Shown: in pieces, positions 1 to 9,270 of the stretch
Position numbering within the stretch: position 1 is the stretch's first letter
Layout of the letters: each line of letters opens with the position of its first letter
Origin: an uncultured Pseudomonadota bacterium
Lineage (GTDB): Bacteria > Pseudomonadota > Gammaproteobacteria > Steroidobacterales > Steroidobacteraceae
Assembly (NCBI GenBank): GCA_903838705.1
Contig: CAILZL010000038.1
Location: 62,001 to 126,000 of the forward strand
Length of the DNA stretch: 64,000 bases
Direction of reading: 5' to 3'
Position numbers and translations under genes: made by a program
Notes under the pieces: generated by a model
Databases searched by the model: none
Told to the model about the DNA's origin: nothing
Seen by the model: only the letters and a program-made list of their open reading frames with translations

Positions 1-985
1 CCAGCTTCAGCAGATCCTCCACTTTCAGACCCACTTTGGATTCACCACCAAAAACGGTACCAAGCTTGCCATTCTTGACGTGATCTTTGGCAGTCTGGTA
101 TGCAGCGGCAGCCAGCGGGACATACTTCACTTCCTTCACGAGGCTGGAAGCATTGCTCAGATAGAAGTCGACGAAATCCTTGACCTCAGCCTTTTTCAAA
201 CTATCGGCATTCACATAGATGAACAGGGGGCGTGACAACGGATTGTAAGAGCCATCCAGCACCGCAGCATCACTTGGCCCCACAGCCTGACCTGCGCTGT
301 TTACGACTTTCAGGGCTTTCATCTTACCGGCATTAGCTGCGTAATAAGCAAATCCGAAGTAAGCCAAGGCGTTCTGATTCTGGGTCACACCCTGAACCAG
401 CACGTTATCGTCTTCACTGGCAGTATAATCACCACGACTCGACTTGGCCTTGCCATTGACCGCTTCCGTGAAGTAATCAAAAGTGCCTGAGTCAGTACCA
501 GGACCGAACAGGTTCAATGGCTGTTTTGGCCACTTGGCATTTACCTGATTCCAAGTCTTGATGCTGCCCTGTGCAGCGGGTTCCCACATCTTCTTCAACT
601 CGGCAACGGTAATCTGATCAATCCAGGTAGCTTTTGGATTCACCACTACAGTCAGTGCATCATAAGCAATAGGCAACTCGATGTACTTGATGCCGGCGTC
701 TTTACACACTTGCATTTCAGCAGCGAGAATTGGACGTGAGGCATCAGAAATGTCGGTTTCACCTTTGCAGAACTTCTTGAAGCCGCCACCTGTGCCTGCG
801 ATACCCACCGTTACGTGCACCTTGCCACGCTTCTGAATCTGGAATTCCTCAGCCACCGCTTCGGTGATCGGGAACACAGTGCTGGAACCGTCAACTTTGA
901 CAGTCTGGGCCTGAGCGGCAAACGGCACGGCACTCAGTCCGATCGTTGCCATCGACAGCAGGGCTGCCAGGGATTTAATATTCAT
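1..985 (-). CDS. pstS: Phosphate ABC transporter substrate-binding protein PstS (C-terminal end cut by window edge)
   Basis: Periplasmic phosphate-binding protein that delivers phosphate to the PstCAB importer. The ATG at 985 follows a good ribosome site (AGAGGAAAG). Translation gives a signal peptide ending AQA near residue 26. It is followed by the PstS-like start [13 protein letters not shown], and by [21 protein letters not shown] and [10 protein letters not shown] phosphate-site segments. About 328 codons are present and the frame is open at base 1, so only a short tail is missing compared with family members of about 330-350 residues. The gene lies 81 bp downstream of the porin gene and has its own candidate Pho box. 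pstC and pstA are not in the window; they may follow beyond the left edge. Confidence 0.93.
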   Translation of the reverse strand, partial: MNIKSLAALLSMATIGLSAVPFAAQAQTVKVDGSSTVFPITEAVAEEFQIQKRGKVHVTVGIAGTGGGFKKFCKGETDISDASRPILAAEMQVCKDAGIKYIELPIAYDALTVVVNPKATWIDQITVAELKKMWEPAAQGSIKTWNQVNAKWPKQPLNLFGPGTDSGTFDYFTEAVNGKAKSSRGDYTASEDDNVLVQGVTQNQNALAYFGFAYYAANAGKMKALKVVNSAGQAVGPSDAAVLDGSYNPLSRPLFIYVNADSLKKAEVKDFVDFYLSNASSLVKEVKYVPLAAAAYQTAKDHVKNGKLGTVFGGESKVGLKVEDLLKL

Positions 986-1042
986 TGAGCTTTCCTCTAA
1001 ATTCGGTTGGAAATGGCGTCCCTGCCAGTGTGAATCCTGTGT

Positions 1043-1060
1043 ATTACAGTCAGATTACAT
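1043..1060 (-). promoter_or_regulatory. Candidate Pho box upstream of pstS
   Basis: Read on the minus strand, the half-sites ATGTAAT and CTGTAAT start 11 bp apart. They match the PhoB half-site CTGTCAT at 5/7 and 6/7. The site lies about 58 bp before the pstS start codon, between the porin stop and pstS. Seen by eye only; moderate support. Confidence 0.5.
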
Positions 1061-1066
1061 TGTGAA

Positions 1067-2347
1067 TCAGAACTTGTAGTTAAGGTCTAGCAGCAGGTTT
1101 GTAAAGTCAGTGTTCTTGCCTTCAGACATGAAACGCTTATTTACAAAATAACTCACGTTGACAGTCCAGTTAGTTAGCGGAACATATGCAGCCTTGAACA
1201 CACTTCCCTTAGTATCTGGTATTCCTCCAGCAAAATCAGAATCATGGAACTGACCGAAAACCGCATCTTTCTCAGCTTTCTGATATACGTATCCAACCTC
1301 CCAACTCTTCACATCGCTGGCTTTACCTAACATCAGGCCTGCCGCAGATGCATGATTCAGCGAAGTTGCCGCACTATTTTTCATGTAGTCATAAAACATA
1401 CTGACAGGCAGCTTGCCAATGACAAAGTCAGCCTGCAATAAGGCTTCACGTATATTGAAGTCATTAGAGAGCAGGAGGCACCCGTTCGAATCTTTATAAG
1501 TTGTATTATTAAGTGCATCTTTGTAGAAGGCTGGATTAGCATTACAGGCTGGGACCGCACTGGTTGTGGTAACCTGATTTTTAACACTACCTACGTCGAA
1601 ATAGCTCACCGCGCCTGTGATCATGACACGTCCAATCATCTGCTTCATACCCAGCTGTGCCCCGACTAGTGAAGGATCGGTATTAGCAGAAGAATCTTTC
1701 TTGCTGTCGAAACGTTCGCCCAACCAATACCCAAAAGTAGAAGCAAACATTGCTCCCTGATTATATTTTAGGGATATACCTTCCGGTGTAAGATCAGGAT
1801 CCCAAAGATGACTACCTGTACGCACCCAAGCCATTGGGACTTTTCCGAACTGCGTGGTCAAGCTTGAGACTGGCTTCCATTCAGCATAAGCGAGATCTAT
1901 AGCAATTCCTTTGCGATCCCAAGCAGCACCCAAGTCCTGATTAGCAGATCGTGGATCCGCCCCTACACCACTTGCACTACCTCCGCGGGAGGCCAATTGC
2001 AGTACGACATTGGTTTGGTCATTCACTTTAGCAGTCACGCCAAATCGAACACGTATGCGATCCCGAGTTCGACTGCTAAGCCATTCATCAGCATCCATTT
2101 GATCGTGTCGATAGCGGAAGTCACCCTTCCAAGTAAACTTATTAACCGTAGTGCTCAAGGCATCCAGAGTGACAGACTGATTGGCATCATCCTTTCGTTC
2201 AACCTTTGCATTTTCTTTCAAATAATCCACTTCGGCTTCCAGACGTTCGACCTTCTGGATCAGTTCTTCATTTGTGCCCACATTCTGAGCCATGACAGGA
2301 GCAGTCATCAGTGAGGCTATCGCGCCTGCAATTACGGTCTTTTTCAC
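1067..2347 (-). CDS. Putative outer-membrane porin, phosphate-regulated
   Basis: Predicted outer-membrane beta-barrel channel of 426 residues. It has a signal peptide (cleavage near VMA-QN, residue 20), then a short coiled-coil stretch at about residues 26-50 (EELIQKVERLEAEVDYLKEN). A long series of amphipathic strands follows, ending in a terminal aromatic residue (LNYKF) as expected for BAM-dependent porins. This layout fits the Porin_5/putative porin family. The gene lies between pstB and pstS on the same strand and is preceded by a well-formed PhoB-type promoter, so it probably brings phosphate or phosphorylated compounds across the outer membrane during starvation. The exact solute is not visible in the sequence. 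Confidence 0.8.
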   Translation of the reverse strand: MKKTVIAGAIASLMTAPVMAQNVGTNEELIQKVERLEAEVDYLKENAKVERKDDANQSVTLDALSTTVNKFTWKGDFRYRHDQMDADEWLSSRTRDRIRVRFGVTAKVNDQTNVVLQLASRGGSASGVGADPRSANQDLGAAWDRKGIAIDLAYAEWKPVSSLTTQFGKVPMAWVRTGSHLWDPDLTPEGISLKYNQGAMFASTFGYWLGERFDSKKDSSANTDPSLVGAQLGMKQMIGRVMITGAVSYFDVGSVKNQVTTTSAVPACNANPAFYKDALNNTTYKDSNGCLLLSNDFNIREALLQADFVIGKLPVSMFYDYMKNSAATSLNHASAAGLMLGKASDVKSWEVGYVYQKAEKDAVFGQFHDSDFAGGIPDTKGSVFKAAYVPLTNWTVNVSYFVNKRFMSEGKNTDFTNLLLDLNYKF

Positions 2348-2382
2348 AATCGTCTCCCCTATGGAGTGTTTAAGCTGGAGAC

Positions 2383-2416
2383 TTTATACGGCTGTCATAT
2401 GACAGAAATATTGCAG
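2383..2416 (-). promoter_or_regulatory. PhoB-dependent promoter of the porin gene
   Basis: On the minus strand the half-sites CTGCAAT (2416-2410) and CTGTCAT (2405-2399) start 11 bp apart. A TATAAA -10 element (2388-2383) begins 10 bp after the second half-site. Pho-box repeats replacing the -35 region at this distance from the -10 is the textbook layout of PhoB-activated promoters. CTGTCAT also forms a perfect palindrome with the following ATGACAG. Confidence 0.7.
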
Positions 2417-2582
2417 ACAGTTGTCTGTTTTGTGAAATACACCTGTATGACATCTTGAGCACAAATTGATCAAGCGGATCACAATCGAAAAATCATAGAA
2501 ACGACCACAGTGAATTCGATGACTCCGGCTGCCACCCGTTTCAGAAATGGCAGAACCGGGTAAATACAGGTCAGGGAAACAC

Positions 2583-3470
2583 TCAGCCGTAACGGCCGGT
2601 AATGTAGTCTTCAGTCGCTTTCTTGCTGGGGTTGGTAAAGATTTTGGTGGCCTCATCAAATTCCACCAGCTCACCCAGATACATGAATGCCGTGTAATCA
2701 GATACACGAGCGGCCTGCTGCATGTTGTGGGTCACGATCAATACCGTCACCTGATCGCGCAAAGTAGAAATCAGTTCTTCAATTTTTGCGGTAGCAATGG
2801 GATCCAGTGCTGAGGTGGGTTCATCAAACAGCAGGATTTCAGGCTTGGTAGCCAGTGCCCGTGCAATGCACAGACGCTGCATCTGACCACCCGACAACGC
2901 CAAAGCAGATTCCTGCAGGCGATCCTTTACTTCATCCCAGAGTGCAGCGCCACGCAGCGCCATCTCCACCTGCTCTGCAAGCTGAACCCGGTTGCTCAAG
3001 CCATGCAGGCGCAGACCATAGGCCACGTTTTCAAATATGGATTTGGGAAAGGGATTCGGTTTCTGAAACACCATACCGATACGCATGCGTACTTCGATGG
3101 GATCCACGCCCTTGCCAATGAGATTGATGTTGTCAGGCTGCAAAGTGATCGATCCTTCATACCGGGTATCTGCCTGCAAGTCGTGCATGCGATTGAAGCA
3201 GCGCAGGAAAGTACTCTTGCCGCAACCCGACGGCCCGATCAGCGCCGTCACCTGCTTATCGGCAATCGGCATATTGATATTTTTGAGGGCCGCTTTCTCA
3301 CCGTAGTAAAAGCTCACATCCTTGACCAGCGCTTTGACCTGCATGGCCCGCACACTGCGGGTGTCATTCTTCGGCATGCTGACCAGGGGTGCGGCATGTC
3401 GAACTGCAGGCGCAGATTGAGTAAGGGAGTCGGTTTCAGTTGCCAAGAGACACCTCATGCAAACGGTCAC
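2583..3470 (-). CDS. pstB: Phosphate import ATP-binding protein PstB
   Basis: ATPase subunit of the PstSCAB phosphate importer at the inner membrane. Walker [10 protein letters not shown] is at residues 79-87, the Q-loop ([10 protein letters not shown]) near 133-142, signature LSGGQ at 192-196, Walker B LLFDEP at 213-218 and the H-loop His near 248. The annotated GTG start gives about 45 residues before the ABC domain. An in-frame TTG at codon 9, with GAGGTG seven bases upstream, is an attractive alternative start. Unusually, pstB stands alone: the porin follows it, and pstC/pstA are not adjacent upstream. A Pho box and a small hairpin lie in its leader. Confidence 0.95.
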   Translation of the reverse strand: MTVCMRCLLATETDSLTQSAPAVRHAAPLVSMPKNDTRSVRAMQVKALVKDVSFYYGEKAALKNINMPIADKQVTALIGPSGCGKSTFLRCFNRMHDLQADTRYEGSITLQPDNINLIGKGVDPIEVRMRIGMVFQKPNPFPKSIFENVAYGLRLHGLSNRVQLAEQVEMALRGAALWDEVKDRLQESALALSGGQMQRLCIARALATKPEILLFDEPTSALDPIATAKIEELISTLRDQVTVLIVTHNMQQAARVSDYTAFMYLGELVEFDEATKIFTNPSKKATEDYITGRYG

Positions 3471-3480
3471 GGATCAACAG

Positions 3481-3499
3481 CAATAGCCTTTTGCTATTG
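3481..3499 (-). other. Small perfect hairpin in the pstB leader
   Basis: CAATAGC and GCTATTG pair perfectly around a 5-base loop, ending 11 bases upstream of the GTG start of pstB. It would sit between the Pho promoter and the coding sequence in the mRNA. No T-tract follows, so it is not a terminator. Confidence 0.4.
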
Positions 3500-3533
3500 T
3501 AAATGACGCCCGCGCCTATTGTGGGCTCAGCAT

Positions 3534-3551
3534 ATGACATTTTTGTTACAG
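3534..3551 (-). promoter_or_regulatory. Candidate Pho box upstream of pstB
   Basis: On the minus strand the half-sites CTGTAAC and ATGTCAT (5/7 and 6/7 to CTGTCAT) start 11 bp apart. A CACAAT -10-like element follows about 10 bp downstream. The site lies about 64 bp before the annotated pstB start and gives pstB its own phosphate-responsive promoter. Confidence 0.6.
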
Positions 3552-3679
3552 ACGGGATTTAGCCTCCTCAAGCCACTCCCTGAGGCCATGCTAATGGATG
3601 CCGGGGGCTCATATCCCCTTGCTGTCACTGGCCCTGTCCGTTATAAGTGCCGCCCATCTCTGATTGCCAGACAATACTC

Positions 3680-4834
3680 ATGGCCGCCAACCCCAACATA
3701 ATCGACCTTTCACCTGCCATCGCCCTGACTGCCGAATTGATTCGCCGTCCCTCGGTGAGTCCCGAGGATAAAGGCTGTCTGGATGTTATCGGTGAGCGTC
3801 TGGCCAGGGTGAAATTCAATAATGAGCGAATCGACTTCCCCCCGGTCGCCAATCTCTGGGCCAAACATGGCTCCGGCCACCCGGTGCTCTGCTTTGCCGG
3901 GCACACCGATGTCGTGCCTTCTGGTCCGCGCGAGGAGTGGCAGACTGATCCGTTTGAACCCGTCATCCGTGATGGCACCATGTACGGCCGCGGTGCCGCG
4001 GATATGAAAAGCGGTCTGGCGGCCATGACAATCGCTGCCGAACGCTTTATCGCCAATCATCCCGACCACAAGGGGACGCTCGCCTTCCTGCTGACCAGTG
4101 ACGAAGAAGGCCCCTCGGTTGACGGCACTCGCCGTGTGATGCAGGTTCTCGAAAGCCGTCCTGAAAAAATTGACTGGTGCGTGGTGGGCGAACCCTCCAG
4201 TGGTGACAAGCTCGGCGATACGGTCAAAATCGGGCGCCGGGGCTCGCTGTCAGGCAAGCTCACCGTGCACGGCGTACAGGGTCATGTTGCTTACCCGCAT
4301 CTGGCCGAAAATCCTGTACATCTGCTGGCACCGGCCCTGGCAGAACTGGCCTCTCGTGAATGGGACAAAGGTAACGCCTATTTCCAGCCCACCACTTTCC
4401 AGATCTCCAATCTCAGTGCCGGCACGGGCGCACCCAACGTTATCCCGGGGGAACTGAAAGCCCGGTTCAATATCCGCTTTTCGACCGAACAATCGGTTGA
4501 GAAGATTCAGGCCACCATTACTGAAATTCTGGATCGCCACAAAGTGAATTACACGCTGGAATGGTTTGTATCCGGTCTGCCCTTCTTCACCGCACCCGGA
4601 CCGCTATCCGATGCCACCCAGCAGGCCGTTAAGGAATTCACTGGCCTGACTCCGGTCCTGTCCACCACCGGCGGTACCTCAGATGGGCGCTTCATCGCCC
4701 CCACCGGCGCGAGTGTGGTGGAACTGGGCGTGCTCAATGCCACCATACACAAGGTCAACGAATGCGTACGTATCGCTGACGTCGATACTTTGGCACTGAT
4801 GTATGAACGGATGATGGAACTGCTGCTGACCTGA
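3680..4834 (+). CDS. dapE: Succinyl-diaminopimelate desuccinylase DapE
   Basis: Di-zinc M20 amidohydrolase that removes succinate from N-succinyl-LL-diaminopimelate in lysine and peptidoglycan-precursor synthesis. From the ATG at 3680 (384 residues, family-typical) the metal-site motifs are AGHTDVVP (His75, Asp77), GRGAADMKSG (Asp108) and TSDEEGPS (Glu142/Glu143). A longer frame begins at 3647, but the extra residues are not family-like. The ArsC-like gene follows 16 bp downstream on the same strand, a pairing found in many proteobacteria. Confidence 0.96.
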   Translation: MAANPNIIDLSPAIALTAELIRRPSVSPEDKGCLDVIGERLARVKFNNERIDFPPVANLWAKHGSGHPVLCFAGHTDVVPSGPREEWQTDPFEPVIRDGTMYGRGAADMKSGLAAMTIAAERFIANHPDHKGTLAFLLTSDEEGPSVDGTRRVMQVLESRPEKIDWCVVGEPSSGDKLGDTVKIGRRGSLSGKLTVHGVQGHVAYPHLAENPVHLLAPALAELASREWDKGNAYFQPTTFQISNLSAGTGAPNVIPGELKARFNIRFSTEQSVEKIQATITEILDRHKVNYTLEWFVSGLPFFTAPGPLSDATQQAVKEFTGLTPVLSTTGGTSDGRFIAPTGASVVELGVLNATIHKVNECVRIADVDTLALMYERMMELLLT

Positions 4835-4850
4835 GACAGGATAATCCTGC

Positions 4851-5201
4851 TTGAACACAATCTTCGGTATCAAGAACTGCGACACCATGAAAAAAGCCCG
4901 GCTATGGCTGGATGAACACGGTGTCTCTTATCAGTTCCACGATTACAAGGTATCCGGAATTGAGCGCGCCACTCTGAAACACTGGTGCGACCTGGTCGGC
5001 TGGGAAATTCTCCTGAATCGTGCAGGCACCACATTCCGCAAATTAGCCGATGCAGATAAAGCAAACATGGATGAACACAAGGCAATTGCCCTGATGCTTG
5101 CCCAACCATCACTGATCAAACGGCCGGTACTGGCCTGCGGAAAGAAATTACTGGTGGGATTCAAGCCTGACTATTACGCCGCACAGTTTGCGACCAGATA
5201 A
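4851..5201 (+). CDS. ArsC/Spx-family protein (YffB-like)
   Basis: A 116-residue thioredoxin-fold protein of the arsenate reductase/Spx superfamily. It starts with TTG at 4851 (MNTIFGIKNCDTMKKA). Cys10 in the NCDTMKKA motif is the conserved redox cysteine. The last third carries IKRPVLACGKKLLVGF, the usual ArsC-like substrate-binding strand with conserved Pro. Location directly after dapE matches the YffB subgroup, whose function is not established. Arsenate reduction should not be assumed. Confidence 0.88.
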   Translation: MNTIFGIKNCDTMKKARLWLDEHGVSYQFHDYKVSGIERATLKHWCDLVGWEILLNRAGTTFRKLADADKANMDEHKAIALMLAQPSLIKRPVLACGKKLLVGFKPDYYAAQFATR

Positions 5202-5237
5202 TCTGCATCAGCACATAAAACACTTTTCTACCCCAAC

Positions 5238-8200
5238 TTACTTGATGACCCGCAAGTAGCGCGCAGCGATCACTGGCAATATCCAGAGATTGAGCACTGT
5301 CGAGGAAATAAGTCCACCCAGAATCACCACCGCCATCGGTCCTTCTATCTCACGCCCTGCCTCACCACTACCCATTGCAAGTGGCAGCAAGCCCAGTGCC
5401 GTCACCAGCGCCGTCATCAGAATCGGCGTTAACCGTTCACGCGCACCCCGCAAGGCAAGTTGCAGCGACCATGTTTTGCCTTCCTCAGCCATCAGATGAT
5501 CGTAATGCGCCACCAGCATGATGGCATTACGCGCTGAGATGCCGAAGAGCGTGACAAAGCCTACCAGCGTTCCAATCGATAGCGAAGAGCTGGTCAGCGC
5601 AACAGCAATCACACCTCCGACCAGCGCAAATGGCACATTGACCAATATCAGCACCACACTGCGCCAGGCGCGGAAGGTTGCCACCAGCAACAAGACAATT
5701 CCCAAGACCGCCAGTGTGCTGTTCAGCAATAGCTGGCGACTCGCTTCCTGCGCCTCTTCAGCCACACCGCCAAACTGGTAATAGACTCCCTGCGGCAATT
5801 TGACTTTTTCACTGAGGGTTTGCCGCGCCAAACCTACAAATCCAACCACATCACTGGTAAGCGGATTCAGATTCACCACCTGACGACGCTGGCCGCTCTG
5901 ATGCGAAATGGCACCACGACTTGAAACCAGATCAATATCCGCAACTGCTGAAATCGGAATAGAACGACCACCAGGACTGTGCAAGATCAGATTGGCCAGT
6001 AATTCCGGATCACGCTGCTGTTGCGCCCCCAGATTGACGCGAACAGTCAATGCCTGATTGCCTTCATAAACTTGGCCAACGTTGTTGCCGGCATAAGCCA
6101 CCTGTACTGCATCAAGCACATCTACATCACGCAATCCCAGTGCGGCCAGTTTTTCTGGAATAGCTCTGACCTGCAAGGTCGGCAATTCCGATGCAGTATC
6201 CAGCTGCACTTCCCCCGCATCGGGCAGCTGTTCCAGTACAGCCTTGATCTGCTGCGCAGCAGCACCCAGTTGATCAAGATCAGAACCGAATACGCTGACA
6301 CTGACTGCTGCGGTCTCCCCGGAAATGGACTCGCTGATCCGGTCACCGAGAAAAGTCAGCACTTCAGACTGAAACCCGGTGAAACCAGCCAGCAGTTCAT
6401 GCATCGCATTCTGAATGTCAACTTCCTGCTTTGCAGTCAGGCCCGGCTTTAATTCAATATGAAACTCGGAACGGCTGGGTTCCCAGGTATCTTCACCGGC
6501 TTCGGCACGACCTGCCTGCTGAGAGACCGTCGCAACACCGGGTATTTTCAAAGCTTCTGCAGCAATGCGATCGCCGACTCGCGTGACTTCCATCAGCGAA
6601 GTGCCGGTGGGGCCGAACAGCTGCACCACCAGATGCCCTTCACGGAACATGGGCATCAGCTCCTTGCCGAACTGGTTGGCATAGACCAGGGCAGCCATAC
6701 CCACCAGTAGCGAAGCTATCAACAGAGCCGCACCGGTATTCTGCACACGCTTCAGCGCTGCACGTTGCCAGAGTTTAAGGCGTCGTAACCAGCGCGGCTC
6801 ATACTCATCAGCGTGCACACGAAGCAATAGCAAACAGAGCACAGGCGTGACCGTCAGGGCTACCAGCAGGGAACCGAATGTAGCCAGCAGAAATGCCGCG
6901 GCCATGGGCGCAAAAAAACTGCCCTGCAATCCCGGCAACATAAGAATTGGCAGAAACACCATACCGACAATCAACGTGGCCAGCACAATAGGCCGGCGTA
7001 CTTCTATCGAAGCATTCAATATCACCGCATCGAGTGGCGTGACACTGCGCAACCTCACTGCTTGCCGCAGGCGACGCACTATGTTTTCCACGTCAATGAT
7101 CGCGTCATCCACTACAACACCCAGTGCCACTGCCAGACCACTGAGGGTCATCGTGTTGATGGTCCAGCCGATACGGTTCATCACCAGCACTGCAAACAGC
7201 AGGGACAAGGGGATGGTGACAAACGAAATCAGTGCCGTACGCCAGTTACGCAGGAATACGATCAATACCAGCGCAACGAGCAAGGCGCCCATTGCCAGCG
7301 CATCACGCATGCTCTTCAGGGCAACTTCGATAAATGTCGCGGGTCGATGCAAGGCGGAATACACCGTGACACCACGAGACTCCAGCATCGGCTGCAATTC
7401 GGCCAGTGCCGCTTCGAGCCGTTGAGTGGTATCAAGAGTGTTGGACAGATACTGACTGCCCATAGACAACAGCACCTGTGGCTTGCCCTGCACATGCGCA
7501 TCACCGAATGCAGGCTCTGCTGCATAACTCACATCAGCCACATCACCGAGCGTGATGTTGCGACCTTCCCGCTGCGTCACCACCGTTCTGGCGATACTTT
7601 CGGGAGTATTGTTATCAGCGACAGCACGAATCAGTACGCGCTGTGTGGGAGTATCGACGAACCCGGAGCCCCGCAGTGAAATCGCATCACCCGCAGCCGA
7701 TAAAACCTCATTGATCCCCAGATGCAACGCTGTGAGTCTGTCCTGCCTGACTGCAATCTGAATCTCGCGTCGCCCGCCCCCATAAACGATGGCACGCGCC
7801 ACACCCGGTACCGACAGCAGGCGCGGGCGCACGGTCCATTCAACCAGACTACGCAACTCTATAGGACTCAGTTTGTCGCTGGTAAAGCCGACTTTAAGCA
7901 GATCCATTGTGGATGAAGTCATCGGCCCCAGAACGGGCGTACCCACATTTCTGGGCAATGAGCTGGCAGCTTCAGTAACACGTTCAGACAATAATTGACG
8001 ATCACGAAAAATGTCCGTGCCTTCCTCAAACACAACGGTGATGACTGACAACCCTTGAATGGAGTCAGAACGTACTTCAGCGATATTCGCGCCACCATTT
8101 ATGGCATTCTCAAGCGGCTGGGTAACCAGCCTTTCTACATCTTCGGCCAGCAAACCGGGTGCTTCGGTTTGCAGCGTTGCCTGTGCGGGTACGAACTCAG

Positions 8201-8318
8201 GAAAGACATCGTACTTGGCATGCAGCACGGTGATGCAGCCGTAAACCAGCAACAAGCTGGCAAATATCACCACCAGCGCAGGATGCCGCAGTGAACTGCG
8301 AATAAGCTTGACTAACAT
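5238..8318 (-). CDS. Heavy-metal RND efflux pump, inner-membrane subunit (CzcA/CusA family)
   Basis: Proton-driven tripartite efflux pump subunit of 1026 residues, the usual length for HME-RND proteins. TM1 is at the N-terminus (PALVVIFASLLLVYGCITV), followed by the first periplasmic porter domain (YDVFPEFVPAQATLQTEAPG). The TM2-TM6 block includes the charged TM4 segment GVVVDDAIIDVEN that relays protons. A second periplasmic loop and the TM7-TM12 block follow. The family exports divalent (Zn, Co, Cd, Ni) or monovalent (Cu, Ag) ions; the sequence does not tell me which. It is the last gene of an operon with the TolC-like and adaptor genes; 3 bp separate it from the adaptor. Confidence 0.92.
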   Translation of the reverse strand: MLVKLIRSSLRHPALVVIFASLLLVYGCITVLHAKYDVFPEFVPAQATLQTEAPGLLAEDVERLVTQPLENAINGGANIAEVRSDSIQGLSVITVVFEEGTDIFRDRQLLSERVTEAASSLPRNVGTPVLGPMTSSTMDLLKVGFTSDKLSPIELRSLVEWTVRPRLLSVPGVARAIVYGGGRREIQIAVRQDRLTALHLGINEVLSAAGDAISLRGSGFVDTPTQRVLIRAVADNNTPESIARTVVTQREGRNITLGDVADVSYAAEPAFGDAHVQGKPQVLLSMGSQYLSNTLDTTQRLEAALAELQPMLESRGVTVYSALHRPATFIEVALKSMRDALAMGALLVALVLIVFLRNWRTALISFVTIPLSLLFAVLVMNRIGWTINTMTLSGLAVALGVVVDDAIIDVENIVRRLRQAVRLRSVTPLDAVILNASIEVRRPIVLATLIVGMVFLPILMLPGLQGSFFAPMAAAFLLATFGSLLVALTVTPVLCLLLLRVHADEYEPRWLRRLKLWQRAALKRVQNTGAALLIASLLVGMAALVYANQFGKELMPMFREGHLVVQLFGPTGTSLMEVTRVGDRIAAEALKIPGVATVSQQAGRAEAGEDTWEPSRSEFHIELKPGLTAKQEVDIQNAMHELLAGFTGFQSEVLTFLGDRISESISGETAAVSVSVFGSDLDQLGAAAQQIKAVLEQLPDAGEVQLDTASELPTLQVRAIPEKLAALGLRDVDVLDAVQVAYAGNNVGQVYEGNQALTVRVNLGAQQQRDPELLANLILHSPGGRSIPISAVADIDLVSSRGAISHQSGQRRQVVNLNPLTSDVVGFVGLARQTLSEKVKLPQGVYYQFGGVAEEAQEASRQLLLNSTLAVLGIVLLLVATFRAWRSVVLILVNVPFALVGGVIAVALTSSSLSIGTLVGFVTLFGISARNAIMLVAHYDHLMAEEGKTWSLQLALRGARERLTPILMTALVTALGLLPLAMGSGEAGREIEGPMAVVILGGLISSTVLNLWILPVIAARYLRVIK

Positions 8319-8321
8319 GGC

Positions 8322-9248
8322 TTATTCTTCTTTCGCTTTTTCTGTTTCGGGCGGTGCCAGCTCTGCACCGAGAATCAACCCCGCACCGACCGTCACCACT
8401 TTATCTCCGGCCTTGATGCCCTTGCTGACCAGTACAGCATCATTCAGCCATTGAGAGACGGTGATAGCCACACGCTGGTAATGCCCTGCTTCATGCTCGA
8501 TATAAACCCACTGCTGTCCCTGCCAGCGCAGGACAGCGGCACGCGGCACACTGATGCCCGTCAAAGATCGTGCTGAGTCCTGCAATTCGGCAGACAGAAT
8601 CTGACCCGGCTGTAATTCGCCCTGCTCGCTTACTGGTGCGCTGAGCAGGTAAGCCTTGCCAAGGGACTGGCCATTGTTCTGTGGCATCGCACCCAGCAAT
8701 CTGGCAGTGACGGTGATGCCATCTGAAAGAAATTTCAACCGCACACTTTGTGCAGTTAATGTTGTCGGCGCATTTTCAAGCAGTTCGGCACGGATCAGCA
8801 CCAGCTTGCCACTCAATACAGACTGAGACAGGCGCTCACGTTCTACATCCGGCATCCTGCTGATGCTGGAGCCCCACATACTCAATAACTGGGACTGCAG
8901 AGTCTGTACATGACTGGCATCAACAACAGTCTGTGCGCGCGCAGCTTCAACGGTTTTCAACGCGGCGTTATTCCCAGCCTGGTACAGCGCTTCAAGTCGC
9001 TTCAATTCACTCGCAGAAGCTCCTGCTGCGGCTTTCGCTGCCTTCATCTCTGCCAGCGTACCGACCAGTGAGGAGGCATCCAGCACCTGCGCACTTGCCT
9101 GCCACTGACGTGATTGCTGGGAGGAGACCGCAGCCACCGAGGCTATACCAAAGTTTTCACGTACCTTCTCATCCAGTGCCACATCGGCAAATACCGGAAA
9201 CTGAATAGACAGCAGAAGGAATGCGATGGAAGTTTTATTCAAGTACAT
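8322..9248 (-). CDS. RND efflux periplasmic adaptor (membrane-fusion) protein
   Basis: Bridges the RND pump and the outer-membrane channel. A longer frame reaches back to a TTG at 9320 inside the upstream gene, but the ATG at 9248 starts a proper signal sequence (MYLNKTSIAFLLLSIQFPVFA), so 308 residues are preferred. An alpha-hairpin rich in Ala/Gln/Leu occupies about residues 50-110, followed by beta-barrel and membrane-proximal domains (LQPGQILSAEL, GDKVVTVGAGLILGAEL). It is short for the family and lacks the His-rich metal-binding N-terminal extension of CzcB. Gene order TolC-like, adaptor, pump supports the role. Confidence 0.85.
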   Translation of the reverse strand: MYLNKTSIAFLLLSIQFPVFADVALDEKVRENFGIASVAAVSSQQSRQWQASAQVLDASSLVGTLAEMKAAKAAAGASASELKRLEALYQAGNNAALKTVEAARAQTVVDASHVQTLQSQLLSMWGSSISRMPDVERERLSQSVLSGKLVLIRAELLENAPTTLTAQSVRLKFLSDGITVTARLLGAMPQNNGQSLGKAYLLSAPVSEQGELQPGQILSAELQDSARSLTGISVPRAAVLRWQGQQWVYIEHEAGHYQRVAITVSQWLNDAVLVSKGIKAGDKVVTVGAGLILGAELAPPETEKAKEE

Positions 9249-9270
9249 GGTGAATCCTGCGGAATCTTGT

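Noticed and set aside
7062-7679. Plus-strand frame of 205 codons inside the RND pump gene
   Set aside because: Antisense to conserved CzcA-family sequence; no domain or start signal.
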